Origin: Streptomyces sp. NBC_01775
GTDB lineage: Bacteria; Actinomycetota; Actinomycetes; Streptomycetales; Streptomycetaceae
Direction: 5' to 3'
Assembly (NCBI RefSeq): GCF_035917675.1
Contig: NZ_CP109104.1
Span: 8,997,595 to 9,061,594 of the forward strand
DNA: 64,000 bases
Shown: piece by piece, positions 8,557-17,382 of the stretch
Layout: every line of letters starts with the position of its first letter
Position numbering within the stretch: position 1 is the first letter of the stretch
Notes under the pieces: model-generated
The model's input: only the letters and a program-made list of their open reading frames with translations
Databases searched by the model: none
What the model was told of the DNA's origin: nothing
Made by a program: the position numbers and the translations under genes

Positions 8557-9578
8557 ACCATCTGTTCCTGCCCGCGCACAGCCCCGTGCCGCAGGCCCTG
8601 CGCGGCCTCGCCCTCGCCCACCCCGGGCTGCTCCGGCTCCACGAGGACCCACTGTATGTCACTGCCCGGGAGCGGCATCCCGCCCGGCGCGTGGGCATCG
8701 TCTCGGGCGGCGGCTCCGGCCACGAGCCCCTGCACACCGGGTTCGTGGGCCCCGGCATGCTGGACGCGGCCGTCCCCGGCAGCGTCTTCGCCTCCCCCCA
8801 CAACCGGCAGGTCCACGAGGCGTCCCGCACCGTCGCAGGGCCGGACGGAGTCCTGCACGTGGTGAAGAACTACACCGGCGACCGCATCAACTTCGGCATA
8901 GCGGCCGAGCGGCTGCGCGCCGACGGCATTCCGGTCCGCCGGGTCCTCGTCGACGACGACCTCGCCACCGAGAGCACCGAGACCGCGACGGGCCGCCGCG
9001 GCACGGGAGCCACCGTCATCGTGGAGAAACTCCTCGGCGGGGCCGCCGACTCCGGCCTGGGGCTCGACCGACTCGCCGACCTGGGCGCCGACTTCGCCGC
9101 CGCCTCCCGCAGCATCGCGGTCGCAGCGCGCGCCCAGACGTCCCCCTCCCGTGGCGGCGAAGCCTTCGAACTCCCCGACCAGACGCTCGAATACGGTGTC
9201 GGAATCCACGGCGAGCGCGCTGCCTCGACGCTGGAGCATCCCGGGTTCGAGCCGTTGGTCGACCGTATGGCCGAGCAGGTGCTCAACGCATTTCCCACCA
9301 CGCCCCGCTCCGTCGTCCTGCTGGTGGGCGGGCTCGGCTCGACCACGCTGCTGGAACTGCACGCGGTCCACGCCCGGGTGTCGGAGCTGCTGGACAAGCG
9401 CGGCTTGGACGTGGCCGGCAGGCTCGTCGGGACCTTCGTCCCGGCCCTGGACATGAGCGGCTTCTCCCTCACGCTCACCGCGCTGCGCGACGACTGGGCC
9501 CCCTACTGGCATGCCCCCTCCCGTACCCCCGCCTTCCCCGCCCTCCCTGCCTTCCCCGCCCTGGAGTCCGCCCGATGA
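8553..9578 (+). CDS. dhaK: DhaK-domain kinase subunit (dihydroxyacetone/ketose kinase type)
   Basis: 341 aa. The DAK1 fold is shown by GIVSGGGSGHEPLH (~49-61), NYTGDRINFG (~106-115), DDLATES and the substrate-binding histidine in GVGIHGE (~H219), the residue that forms a hemiaminal with the ketone. The C-terminal LVGTFVPALDMSGFSLTL is typical. The start is a GTG overlapping the transporter stop (GTGA). The natural substrate may be a ketotriose or ketotetrose such as dihydroxyacetone or erythrulose. No PTS DhaM gene is adjacent, so an ATP-dependent DhaK/DhaL pair is likely. Confidence 0.88.
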   Translation: MNHLFLPAHSPVPQALRGLALAHPGLLRLHEDPLYVTARERHPARRVGIVSGGGSGHEPLHTGFVGPGMLDAAVPGSVFASPHNRQVHEASRTVAGPDGVLHVVKNYTGDRINFGIAAERLRADGIPVRRVLVDDDLATESTETATGRRGTGATVIVEKLLGGAADSGLGLDRLADLGADFAAASRSIAVAARAQTSPSRGGEAFELPDQTLEYGVGIHGERAASTLEHPGFEPLVDRMAEQVLNAFPTTPRSVVLLVGGLGSTTLLELHAVHARVSELLDKRGLDVAGRLVGTFVPALDMSGFSLTLTALRDDWAPYWHAPSRTPAFPALPAFPALESAR

Positions 9579-10264
9579 CCAGCGACCAACAGCTCGTCCT
9601 GCGTGTCTACGCGCGGACTGCGCACACCGCTCACGACACCCTCACCACCCTCGACCAGCTCTCCGGGGACGGCGACTTCGGCGACAATCTGCGCGAAGGA
9701 CTCGGCCGGGTCGTCTCGGCGCTGGACGCCCGCCCCGGCGAACCTCCCTTCGCGGTCGCCGCCGCGGTCTTCCTCGACGAGGTCGGCGGAACCAGCGGCC
9801 CACTTATCGGGCTGCTGTTCCAGGAGATCGCCCGTGCCTTCGCCGACCATGACGGCGACGAAGGCGACGAAGGCGACGAAGGCGACGACGGCGGCGACGC
9901 GGCCTGGCGGTCCGGTGTCCGCGAGGGCCTGGCCGCGATCCAACGTGTGGGGGAGGCGGAGCCCGGGGACCGCACCATGGTGGACGCCCTGGTCCCGGCG
10001 CAGGACGCCCTGGAGGCGGGCGCCGGCGTACGGGACGTCGCCCTGGCCGCCTTGGAGGGCGCACAGTCGACCTCCGCTCTGCGCGCCCGCCGGGGCCGCG
10101 CCTCCTATGTCGGACAGCGCGCCCTGGGCTCCCCCGACCCCGGGGCCTTGGGCGTCGCCCTGCTGTTCTGGTCCCGCGCGCAGGCGGAGGGCCGGCCGGC
10201 CGGTGAGCTGACGGACCACCTGGCATCCGCACACGCCCCGCAGGGCCCGCCCGCACGGAATTGA
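9575..10264 (+). CDS. dhaL: DhaL-domain kinase subunit (ATP-binding)
   Basis: 229 aa, a DAK2 domain: DQLSGDGDFGDNL carries the aspartates that chelate Mg-ADP/ATP; GGTSGPL and GDRTMVDAL follow; GRASYVGQRALGSPDPGA is the conserved C-terminal loop. The ATG overlaps the DhaK stop (ATGA). An unusual acidic insertion of Gly-Asp-Glu repeats (~residues 92-106) sits where most DhaL proteins have a short loop; it is encoded by a 9-bp tandem repeat. DhaL phosphorylates the substrate held covalently by DhaK. Confidence 0.88.
   Translation: MTSDQQLVLRVYARTAHTAHDTLTTLDQLSGDGDFGDNLREGLGRVVSALDARPGEPPFAVAAAVFLDEVGGTSGPLIGLLFQEIARAFADHDGDEGDEGDEGDDGGDAAWRSGVREGLAAIQRVGEAEPGDRTMVDALVPAQDALEAGAGVRDVALAALEGAQSTSALRARRGRASYVGQRALGSPDPGALGVALLFWSRAQAEGRPAGELTDHLASAHAPQGPPARN
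9854..9889 (+). repeat. 9-bp tandem repeat coding an acidic loop in DhaL
   Basis: GGCGACGAA occurs three times (9854, 9863, 9872), followed by a one-base variant at 9881. It encodes repeated Gly-Asp-Glu and can change copy number in frame. Confidence 0.8.
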
Positions 10265-10382
10265 CGGCGGGCGATGGCGTCGCCCAACCCCGCAGCCACT
10301 GATGGCGTTGCGGGCCTTCGCGCCGTCGCCGTCGATCCGGCTGCCCCGTGGCGTTGTCAGAACCTCATGTCATCCTCGGATC

Positions 10383-10955
10383 ATGACCAATGGCCACACG
10401 GTCGAGGACCGATACGACGACGATGAGCCGTCCCCCACCCCGGCGCCCACCAACCCTGCCGAGTGGGACGGCCTGATCGGTGAGTGGGACGAGATGCGGC
10501 ACGGCTACTACCTCGGCAATGCGCCGGGCACGGTGCTGGAGTGCGCGAAGAACCTTGAAGCGAGCGTGGCGGCCGGCGGCCCGGACACGGCGCTGTGGAC
10601 GCTCGGGATGGTGCTGATAGGCCCTTACGTGATCCACGCCCGTCCGGACGCGGCGGCCGAGGCCCGGGTGCTGGAGGCGATGGCCGCCGTCGAGCGAGCC
10701 CTGGGGCAGACATCCTGTGGGCATGAGGCGCACCCGTGTGACGACATGCCGCTCGATGCCGAGCTGGACAACTTCCGGCATGTCCTGAAGATGCTGGCCC
10801 ATCCGGAGCGGGACGCCACCAGTCAGGCGGACCCGGCCGATGAGGAGGACTGGCCCGACGAGATGGCGCAGTCCTGGTACGACGGCCGGATGACGCGGGA
10901 GATATGGGCCTGCCCGCGGAATCTGGCCGGGTTCGCCCGCGCCTTCTCCGACTGA
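10383..10955 (+). CDS. hypothetical protein, acidic
   Basis: 190 aa from the ATG at 10383; an in-frame ATG at 10302 would add an Arg-rich tail unlike the rest. The protein is acidic with a proline-rich start (DDDEPSPTPAPTNPAEWDGL) and helical middle; it contains two Cys in SCGHEAHPCDD. Codon bias is strongly GC3, so it is probably real. I do not recognise the family. It follows DhaL by 118 bp and may have its own transcript. Confidence 0.6.
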   Translation: MTNGHTVEDRYDDDEPSPTPAPTNPAEWDGLIGEWDEMRHGYYLGNAPGTVLECAKNLEASVAAGGPDTALWTLGMVLIGPYVIHARPDAAAEARVLEAMAAVERALGQTSCGHEAHPCDDMPLDAELDNFRHVLKMLAHPERDATSQADPADEEDWPDEMAQSWYDGRMTREIWACPRNLAGFARAFSD

Positions 10956-11448
10956 GGCCGCGCATCTCACGGCCTGGGCGGTCCCGCGCCGCCGTGCCCG
11001 TGCCTCTGCGGCCGTGTCCGACAGGTCGGGTGAGAGGCCCCACCCGGTCCGGTCACAGCACTCCACCCGGAGAGCAATTGCGGGAAGAAAGAAGGGACGC
11101 GGCACAACAGATGGTCTGGCAGCGGTCCGCCCGGGCCGCACGTCCAAGGCGGTGATGGAGGCGACGCTCGCCTCCATCACCCGGACCGGCACCATTCACC
11201 CGGCCGGCACCATCGACGGACACGTCGAAGGTCACCAGTCGTGAGGGCCGCCGGATATCCAGCCCTCTTCCCAGCTCACACTTTCGGCCTGTTGCGGTGG
11301 CGGGTTACTCAGGATGCTGCTCAGCGCCGGTGTGGTTGCGCTTGTCCGCCGCAACAGGTGTGGTGCTGTCGCTGGTGAGCGAGTTGATCTCTGTTCGGCG
11401 ACGGTAGCTGCGGATGTCGTCGCAGAGCGGGCGCATAGGATCGCCGGC
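10956..11448. other. 493-bp stretch without a convincing gene
   Basis: Short frames exist on both strands but none has a good start, ribosome site or family resemblance. It holds the hairpin at 11151-11181 and presumably the promoter for the gene at 11449. Confidence 0.5.
11151..11181. terminator. strong hairpin, 14-bp perfect stem
   Basis: GGTGATGGAGGCGA, loop CGC, TCGCCTCCATCACC. There is no T-tract, as is usual for actinobacterial terminators. It lies 196 bp after the hypothetical gene ending at 10955. Confidence 0.6.
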
Positions 11449-12189
11449 ATGGCACTGCGACCTGTTCAGGTGAACATGAAGGCTGTTGACGGCTCGGCGG
11501 TCGGCCGGTTCTGGGCGGAGGCGCTCGGCTGGTGTGCTTACAGCCCCGGCGTAACCACCTATGTCGGGCCCGTCGGCGGCCCCGTTTGGCCGGACCCGGT
11601 CGCCGTCTGCGTCGACATCGTTCCTGTCCCGGAGCCCAAGACAACAACAAAGAACCGTGTGCACCTCGATCTCGCCACCACCTCCGTGGCCCACCAGGCG
11701 GAGTTGGTCGCGCGCCTCCAGGCTCTCGGTGCGACGCCCGCCGACGTGGGCCAGGGCGCGGTGCCGTGGACGGTCCTCGCCGACCCGGAGGGCAACGAGT
11801 TCTGCGTGCTGGAGCCTCGGGAGATCTACCGGGACACCGGGCCGATCGCCGCGATGGTGGTCGACTGTGCGGATCCGCGGGCCATGGCCCGGTTCTGGGG
11901 TGAGGCGATGGACTGGACCCTGCACGAGGTGACTGACGATCGTGCGGTGTTGCGCTCCGCCAAGGGTGTCGGCTCGTATCTCGAGTTCCTCCGCACGCCC
12001 GGCGTGAAGACCGTGCCGGACCGGGTCCATCTTGACCTGCTGCCGTATCCCGGTGACGACAAAGCAGCGGAGGTGGCCCGGTTGCGGGCCCTCGGCGCCA
12101 CCGACCTCGACCTCGGCCAGGGCGACGTCCCGTGGACATGTCTGGCCGACCCGGAGGGCCACGAGTTCTGCGTCCTCGCCCCGTCCTGA
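11449..12189 (+). CDS. two-domain VOC (glyoxalase-like) protein
   Basis: 246 aa made of two VOC modules in tandem (~residues 1-125 and ~126-246). Each ends in the same signature, DPEGNEFCVLEP and DPEGHEFCVLAP, and each has the preceding QGDVPWT/QGAVPWT segment. The duplicated architecture (HLDL motif in each, at VHLDLATTS and VHLDLLPYP) is that of Glyoxalase_6-type proteins common in Streptomyces, often annotated as resistance or dioxygenase-like proteins without known substrate. The ATG at 11449 has AGGA upstream; the frame stays open further upstream but that part lacks homology. It stands alone, with a convergent gene beyond the terminator at 12573. Confidence 0.75.
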   Translation: MALRPVQVNMKAVDGSAVGRFWAEALGWCAYSPGVTTYVGPVGGPVWPDPVAVCVDIVPVPEPKTTTKNRVHLDLATTSVAHQAELVARLQALGATPADVGQGAVPWTVLADPEGNEFCVLEPREIYRDTGPIAAMVVDCADPRAMARFWGEAMDWTLHEVTDDRAVLRSAKGVGSYLEFLRTPGVKTVPDRVHLDLLPYPGDDKAAEVARLRALGATDLDLGQGDVPWTCLADPEGHEFCVLAPS

Positions 12190-12231
12190 CGCGGAGCCTT
12201 GACGACACCCCGGCATGTGAGCCCTGTGTGC

Positions 12232-12402
12232 TCATGCGCCATGACCCCGGGTGGGTTGGGCTGCGGCGTCTCGGCTGATTCGGGCTCGCAGGAAGCGGTC
12301 GGCGTCCTCGACCGCCCCCAACTCGTCGCCCACCACGGTCCAGTACCGGATGCCCGACGCAGCTGTACAGGGAATGCACGCGCTGATGTACCTGTACTCC
12401 AT
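12232..12402 (-). pseudogene. N-terminal fragment resembling a tyrosine-recombinase/integrase
   Basis: The minus-strand segment reads IRYWTVVGDELGAVEDADRF, a pattern I associate with the N-terminus of actinobacterial site-specific integrases (YWTVVD...V..AD.FLR). The frame ends after 56 codons with unrelated sequence and no catalytic domain follows. Identification rests on one short motif. Confidence 0.35.
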
Positions 12403-12572
12403 GAACCGGTCGCAACGATCCGGCCGGATCGTGGAGTCCGGCACATTCGGCTCCAGCGCTCGACGCCGGCGGATTGTTCGCCGTGCGGTACGAGCTCGCC
12501 CAGGACCGGTGCTCGTGCGGCCGGGTTGCGGGCCGCCGAGCCCGGTCGTTTCTCTCCTGGGCCCCACTCGCC

Positions 12573-12612
12573 AATGACTTCCGGACCGCGGTAACGCGGT
12601 CCGGAAGTCATT
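12573..12612. terminator. bidirectional hairpin terminator, 18-bp perfect stem
   Basis: AATGACTTCCGGACCGCG, loop GTAA, then the exact reverse complement. It sits between the plus-strand VOC gene and the minus-strand gene ending at 12647, serving both directions. Confidence 0.8.
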
Positions 12613-12646
12613 ACCAGTGCCCGTCTGCCGGGTGCGCCGGTCCTTC

Positions 12647-12847
12647 TCAGTCCGAGCGTGTCCGGCGGGCACGTATCCACGTCACTACCACCAAGGCCGC
12701 GGCGATGTATATCGCGCCGGCGGCGGTGGAAACGGACGTGACGTACCGCTCATAGCCATCTGCGCGCAACTCGACCGCGAGGAAAATCAGCGCGGTCCCG
12801 AGCGCCGCGAGTGCACCGGACAAGGCGCCAAAGGGGGGCTTTGCCAT
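12647..12847 (-). CDS. small membrane protein, two transmembrane helices
   Basis: 66 aa from the ATG at 12847, chosen because GGAGGA lies 6 nt upstream. Two hydrophobic segments (GALSGALAALGTALIFLAVE and VSTAAGAIYIAAALVVVTWI) are separated by a short charged loop, and the C-terminus is Arg-rich (IRARRTRSD). No known family. It is close to a strong terminator and stands alone. Confidence 0.65.
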   Translation of the reverse strand: MAKPPFGALSGALAALGTALIFLAVELRADGYERYVTSVSTAAGAIYIAAALVVVTWIRARRTRSD

Positions 12848-13068
12848 TCCATCTCCTCCAAACAACGAGCCGACCTGGTCGGCCGCGGAGTCTACGTAAT
12901 GCCCTGTCAGCTACCCCCACCGACTGCCCGGAACGGTGCAGCTCAAGCACGGTGGTGAGGGACGCGATGGCCGGTCCGGGAGAAACACTCCGAGCGCCTG
13001 GTGCGGATTGCGGGGCCGGGTGCCGCGCGTAGCGGACAGGCGTGAGGATCGAACCTCCTCGGGAGCTG

Positions 13069-13800
13069 TCACAGCTTCTCGTAGACCGATACGTGCCTGC
13101 GACTGGCTGCGGTGAATGGGGTGCGGTCCCAGTCGGTGTGGCGCTCGCGCAGGCGCATACCGGCGAGCTGGGCCATCAGGTCCAGCTCGCTCGGCCAGCA
13201 GTAGCGGAGCCGAAGGGGCCGCAGCGTGGTGCCCTGCGCGTCGAAGGTCACGCGCTGGTAGGTGACGGCCTGTTCCACGGGATCGTGGAGCAGGAATTCC
13301 ATGTTCACCGCATCCTCGGAGAGGGTGCGGGTGGCGACCCGCTGATGGCGGTCGAACTCGGTCACGTCCTGGATGAAGCACTCGATGACGAACAGTCCGC
13401 CGGGTTCGAGGACCGTGGCGACGTTGCGGAAGCAGTCGACCTGGCGGGCTTGGCCGGGCAGGTTGAACAGCGTGTTGAAGACCAGGTAGGCCATCTGGAA
13501 CGGGCCGTCCACTGCCACGTCGGCCATGTCGCCGATCGTCACGGGGATCTCCGAGCCGCCGGGTTTCGCGCGCAGCTGCTCGACCATGGCGGGTGAGCCG
13601 TCGATACCTTCGAGGGAGATCCCGCGTGCGGCCAGGGGACATGCCACTCGGCCCGTGCCGATCGCGAGTTCCAGGACGCGCCCGTCCGCTGGGACCAGTC
13701 CGGCCAGGAAGTCGACGGTCTGCGTCGGTTCGTAGGCGTCCCGCTCGTCGTATTCGTGGGCGTAACGGTCGAAGAACGCGGGATCGTTGAGTCCAGTCAC
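13069..13800 (-). CDS. SAM-dependent class I methyltransferase
   Basis: 243 aa. Motif I is RVLELAIGTGRVA (~41-53), followed by an acidic residue in GIDGSPAMV and motif II-like DMADVAVDGPFQMAYLVFNT. The N-terminus AFFDRYAHEYDERD is the usual lead-in of small-molecule methyltransferases. The GTG at 13800 gives the standard domain length; the frame is open far upstream only because it lies antisense-frame to the neighbouring transporter. The acceptor substrate is unknown. It lies 326 bp downstream of the DHA2 exporter on the same strand. Confidence 0.8.
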   Translation of the reverse strand: MTGLNDPAFFDRYAHEYDERDAYEPTQTVDFLAGLVPADGRVLELAIGTGRVACPLAARGISLEGIDGSPAMVEQLRAKPGGSEIPVTIGDMADVAVDGPFQMAYLVFNTLFNLPGQARQVDCFRNVATVLEPGGLFVIECFIQDVTEFDRHQRVATRTLSEDAVNMEFLLHDPVEQAVTYQRVTFDAQGTTLRPLRLRYCWPSELDLMAQLAGMRLRERHTDWDRTPFTAASRRHVSVYEKL

Positions 13801-14126
13801 GGCGCAGGAGTCAACCACCACGCTGCGAGCCGCACCAGCGAATAGCTGAGACGCCGTACTACTTTCCCGGGTAGGACCGAGACGCAGCCACCCATGCCCC
13901 AAGACTGGGGCCGGCCCAGGTCCGCCGAGACAGACACTCCAAGATCTGTGACGAGCCCCGCAACTCGGGTTGAGCAGGAGTACGGCTCGGGTGCCTACAG
14001 CGGAAGCGCTGCTGTTGGCAGGTTCTGCATGCCGATCTCCGTATACGCCCTCGCTCACCGGCCGTTCACGGCTGTGGTCGTCGCCGAAGCCGTGGGGCTG
14101 CCGTGTGCCGGAGAGCCGACCTGCTG
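13801..14126. other. 326-bp intergenic stretch
   Basis: No convincing gene, hairpin or repeat seen. It must contain the 3' region of the exporter and the promoter of the methyltransferase. Confidence 0.4.
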
Positions 14127-15647
14127 TCAGCGCGGCCTGTTCTCGCCCGGTTCCAGCGGTGGGGCCGAGACGCCCAGGCTGGTGGTGCACTCGGGGCGGG
14201 CGATTTCGCGATCGGGGGTGGGTTCGAGGGCTGATCGCGGGACCAGGAACCAGGCCAGGGCCGCCGAGGCGACACAGAGCGCCGCGCAGATCAGCATCGC
14301 GGAGCCGAAGGCGTCGTCGACCGCGTGGGGGGAGGTGTAGCCGTGCGCGGAGAGCCCGACAGCAAGAGGCAGTACGGCGACGATCAGGAGCTGGGCCGCG
14401 CGGGCCGCCGCGTTGTTGACGCCGCTGGCGATGCCGGAGCGGGAGACGTCGACGGAGGCGAGGACCGTGGCCGTCAGCGGAGCGACGAAAAGGCTCATGC
14501 CCAGCCCCTGGACCACCACGGCGGGCAGGACATCCAGGACGTACGACGTTCCCCCGAGGCTGACCCGGCGCAGCAGGAGCAAGCCGGCGGCCGTGATCAG
14601 CGGGCCCAGCGTCAGCGGGAGGCGGGGGCCGATGCGCTGGGCCAGAGCGCCCGCAGGGGCGGAGAGTACGAGCATCAGGACGGTGACCGGCAGCGTGGAG
14701 ACACCCGCTTGGAACGCGCTGTATCCCGCGGTGGTCTGGAGCTGGATGGGGAGGAGGAAGAAGACCCCGCCGATCGCGGCGTAGAGGAACAGCGTCACGA
14801 TGTTGACAGCCGAGAAGAGCCGGACGGAGAAGATCCCGAGCGGCAGCATCGGGCGCGTGTGGCGGCGCTCCACCTGGACGAAGACCGCGCCGCACACCAC
14901 CCCGACGGCCGCCGTGATCCCGATCGCGAGGGCGGGCTTGTGGCCGGAGGCCGCGATCAGCGCATACGTCACCCCCGCGAGGCTCAGCGCGGCGAGCGCC
15001 GCGCCGATCACGTCGAAGTCGCCCCCGGCGTCGGGGTCGCGGCTCTCGGGGACGTGCCGGAGGGCCACGAGGATCACGACGGCTGCCGGCGGCAGATTGA
15101 TGAGGAAGATCCAGCGCCAGCCGGGGCCGTCCACCAGCCAGCCGCCGAGGAACGGGCCGACGGCGCCCGCGACGCTGCCGAGCCCCGACCAGGCGCCGAT
15201 GGCTTTGGCCCGGTCCTCCTGGCGGAACGTCGATTGCACCAGGGCCAGCGAGCCCGGTGTGAGCAGTGCGCCGCCCACGCCCTGAAGCGCGCGGGCGGCG
15301 ATCAGCACCTCGCTGTTCGGGGCGACGCCGCACAGCGCGGAGGCGAGTGCGAACCACACGACGCCGATGAGGAAGATCCGTCGCCGACCGTAGCGGTCGC
15401 CGAGCCCGCCGCCCAGGAGGATCAGCCCGGTGAGGGTGAGCATGTACGCGTTGACGGTCCACTGGAGGACATCGAGCGTGGCGCCCAGGTCGCGGCCGAG
15501 GCGGGGCAGCGCGATGTTCACGATCGTGCCGTCCAGCAGTGCCATCCCGGAGGCCAGCACCGAGCAGCTCAGTACCCATCTGCCCGTCCGCGACGACAGA
15601 TGTACGGCCCCGGCGGCCCCGTCTGCCTTCCCCTGCGTGTCCCTCAT
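14127..15647 (-). CDS. DHA2-family (14-TM) MFS drug exporter
   Basis: 506 aa with 14 hydrophobic segments. It contains the DHA2/EmrB-type motif LDGTIVNIALPRLGRDLG in helix 1, LGDRYGRRR after helix 2 and ARALQGVGGALLTPGSLAL in helix 4, and GPFLGGWLVDGPGWRWIFLI as motif C, which marks antiporters. It probably exports drugs or a metabolite by proton antiport across the cytoplasmic membrane. The ATG at 15647 gives the family's usual length. No regulator is adjacent; the downstream methyltransferase could be functionally linked but there is no overlap. Confidence 0.85.
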   Translation of the reverse strand: MRDTQGKADGAAGAVHLSSRTGRWVLSCSVLASGMALLDGTIVNIALPRLGRDLGATLDVLQWTVNAYMLTLTGLILLGGGLGDRYGRRRIFLIGVVWFALASALCGVAPNSEVLIAARALQGVGGALLTPGSLALVQSTFRQEDRAKAIGAWSGLGSVAGAVGPFLGGWLVDGPGWRWIFLINLPPAAVVILVALRHVPESRDPDAGGDFDVIGAALAALSLAGVTYALIAASGHKPALAIGITAAVGVVCGAVFVQVERRHTRPMLPLGIFSVRLFSAVNIVTLFLYAAIGGVFFLLPIQLQTTAGYSAFQAGVSTLPVTVLMLVLSAPAGALAQRIGPRLPLTLGPLITAAGLLLLRRVSLGGTSYVLDVLPAVVVQGLGMSLFVAPLTATVLASVDVSRSGIASGVNNAAARAAQLLIVAVLPLAVGLSAHGYTSPHAVDDAFGSAMLICAALCVASAALAWFLVPRSALEPTPDREIARPECTTSLGVSAPPLEPGENRPR

Positions 15648-15861
15648 GGGGTGACCCTAGGTGACCGCTTTCGTGAGAGCCGGTCACCTCGCCCTGCCAT
15701 CCCGCCCCGTTCACCCCTGCTCAGCGCGGTCAGCCGGGAATACGGGGCCTTCCGGATACTCCGGTGCCAGAAGGCGGCGTTTTCCCGGACGATCTCGTGC
15801 GGCGGGCCCGGTTACCGGTACGGTCGAGGGTGACCGACGTGAGGCCGCGAAGGAGGTGCGG

Positions 15862-16131
15862 GTGAGCGCGCAGCCAGAAGACCACTCCGATCCGCGGGTC
15901 CGGGGAATGCCGTGCACTATCGACGCAGTCGCCGGGGCTCTTTCCGCGCCGAAGCGTATGGCGTTCTACCGCGAGGTCGGTCCGGCCGAAGTCGGTGAGG
16001 ACCTCGACAGCACGCTCCGGAAATGGTGGATGGAAGCCTTGTTCGACGGCAGGCCGGGCCGCACACAGCGCCTCGCGGACGCCGATGAGGGGCGTCGTCT
16101 GGTAGCCCTGCCCGAACTGGCCGGGGAGTGA
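15862..16131 (+). CDS. antitoxin-like protein, probably DUF6247 family
   Basis: 89 aa from the GTG at 15862, with an excellent AGGAGG 5 nt upstream. The body has the pattern of Streptomyces DUF6247 proteins: ALSAPKRMAFYREVG, a short acidic helix, then LRKWWMEALF near the C-terminus. It overlaps by 4 nt (GTGA) a RelE/ParE-like gene, the classic arrangement of antitoxin before toxin. The family name is from memory of the motif pattern, not from a search. Confidence 0.65.
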   Translation: MSAQPEDHSDPRVRGMPCTIDAVAGALSAPKRMAFYREVGPAEVGEDLDSTLRKWWMEALFDGRPGRTQRLADADEGRRLVALPELAGE

Positions 16132-16421
16132 GTTCACCTCGGCGTGGCTGGACGGCGCAGCTGTCCGAGGACGCCGCGCACACCTTGAAGGCGATGCGCG
16201 CCGGCGGCGAGGCGGAGCTGCACGACCAACTGGTGCGCTTCATCCGGGCCCTGGCCATCGAGGCGGGCGCCGCAACGGAGGCGCAAAAGCCGCTGCCGGG
16301 CCTGCCGATGGGCGATGGCCGCTACAACTGCGACGTGCGCGGCATGCCGGTCCTGATCAGCTACAGCCGCTATCCCGGGTTGCGAGAGATCCGCGTGACA
16401 GACCTGCTGTGGCTGGGCTGA
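16128..16421 (+). CDS. RelE/ParE-like toxin candidate
   Basis: 97 aa. GWTAQLSEDAAHTLKAM at the start, GDGRYNCDVRGMPVLISYSR in the middle and LREIRVTDLLWLG at the end follow the beta-strand layout of RelE/ParE toxins (short W...L start, central R in the strand, IRV near the end). The family's ribosome-dependent mRNA cleavage or gyrase poisoning cannot be told apart by sequence, and catalytic residues in RelE are poorly conserved. The GTG start overlaps the upstream stop, so expression is coupled to the antitoxin-like gene. Confidence 0.6.
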   Translation: MSSPRRGWTAQLSEDAAHTLKAMRAGGEAELHDQLVRFIRALAIEAGAATEAQKPLPGLPMGDGRYNCDVRGMPVLISYSRYPGLREIRVTDLLWLG

Positions 16422-16703
16422 GATCCCCCCCGTCGCAGCGGTGGGCGGATCGGAGCGGGGCGGGTGGGACGACCGTCCCCTCGGGCCACTTCAAGTGCGA
16501 GCCGCTGGCCGCCGGGCCGGGAGCCGGCCGCTCAAGCCCAGCGCATGTGAATCGCCGCTCGCAGAACCCGAAGTCCGCGCGCCTGCTGTCCCGATGGTCC
16601 GCGTCCGATGCGGCGTGGGCGTACGCGGCGAGGGGCTGGGTGCGTGGAGTGGGGCCGTCGAATATTGCGCACGTACGGGTCGGTGGGGGTACAGACTCGC
16701 TGC

Positions 16704-17321
16704 ATGGCGGACATGGAGGTGTTCCGGGGCGCGGTCTGTGGGTGGGCGGCCGGTGGTCCCGGCGAGGCGGTGGGTGATCTGGCTGTGCGCTTGGGGGTGC
16801 GGACCGCGGTGCTGTTGGAAGGGCTGAGTGATCTCGCAGCCGTTGAGGCGCTGGCTGCACGGCGTGGCCGGGATCTGGCCGCTGAAGGGGTGTGCGTGGT
16901 GCCGATGGGCGGGGCGATGAGCGTCGGCCGCTACGCCGGTCTGCTCGGGCCGCCCGGTCTCGGGCTGCGCCTGGCAGGGCTGTGCGACGAGGGCGAGCAG
17001 CGCTTCTACGACCGCGGCTGGGAGCGGGCCCGGGTGCCGCATCGGGGCTTCTTCGTGTGCGTGGCGGATCTGGAGGACGAGCTGATCCGCGCGCTGGGAA
17101 CGGCACGGGTCGAGGAGGTCGTCCGGGACGGGGGCGATCTGCGAGCCTGGCAGACGTTCGTGCGCCAGCCGGCACACCACGGCCGGTCCCGGCAGCAGCA
17201 GCTGCGGCGCTTCCTCGGCACGAAGAAGGGCCGGAAGATCCGCTACGGCCGTCTCCTCGTCGAGGCTCTCGGCCCCGGGCAGGTACCGGTTCCGCTCGAC
17301 GGCCTCCTCGCGAGCCTGTGA
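16704..17321 (+). CDS. TOPRIM-domain protein (OLD-nuclease-like)
   Basis: About 205 aa. The segment VLLEGLSDLAAVEALAARRG has the TOPRIM glutamate and GxSD loop, VCVVPMGGAMSVGRYAG follows, and the second acidic motif of TOPRIM is likely in CDEGEQ or FFVCVADLEDELI. Stand-alone TOPRIM/OLD-like proteins bind divalent metal and cleave or bind nucleic acid, and some take part in phage defence, but no ATPase partner is adjacent. The C-terminus has a helical, Arg/Gln-rich region. ATGs at 16704 and 16713 are both possible; the frame upstream of them lacks homology. Confidence 0.7.
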   Translation: MADMEVFRGAVCGWAAGGPGEAVGDLAVRLGVRTAVLLEGLSDLAAVEALAARRGRDLAAEGVCVVPMGGAMSVGRYAGLLGPPGLGLRLAGLCDEGEQRFYDRGWERARVPHRGFFVCVADLEDELIRALGTARVEEVVRDGGDLRAWQTFVRQPAHHGRSRQQQLRRFLGTKKGRKIRYGRLLVEALGPGQVPVPLDGLLASL

Positions 17322-17382
17322 CCGGCGCGGGAAAGCGCGGCCACGGCCACTCCGGGCGCTGAAGGTCCCGGAGCGGGCGAAA

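Noticed and set aside
13069..15714. 881-codon open frame on the minus strand covering the methyltransferase and the exporter
   Set aside because: Only its last ~244 codons have methyltransferase motifs. The rest is an Arg/Pro-rich out-of-frame reading of the DHA2 exporter, typical in high-GC DNA.
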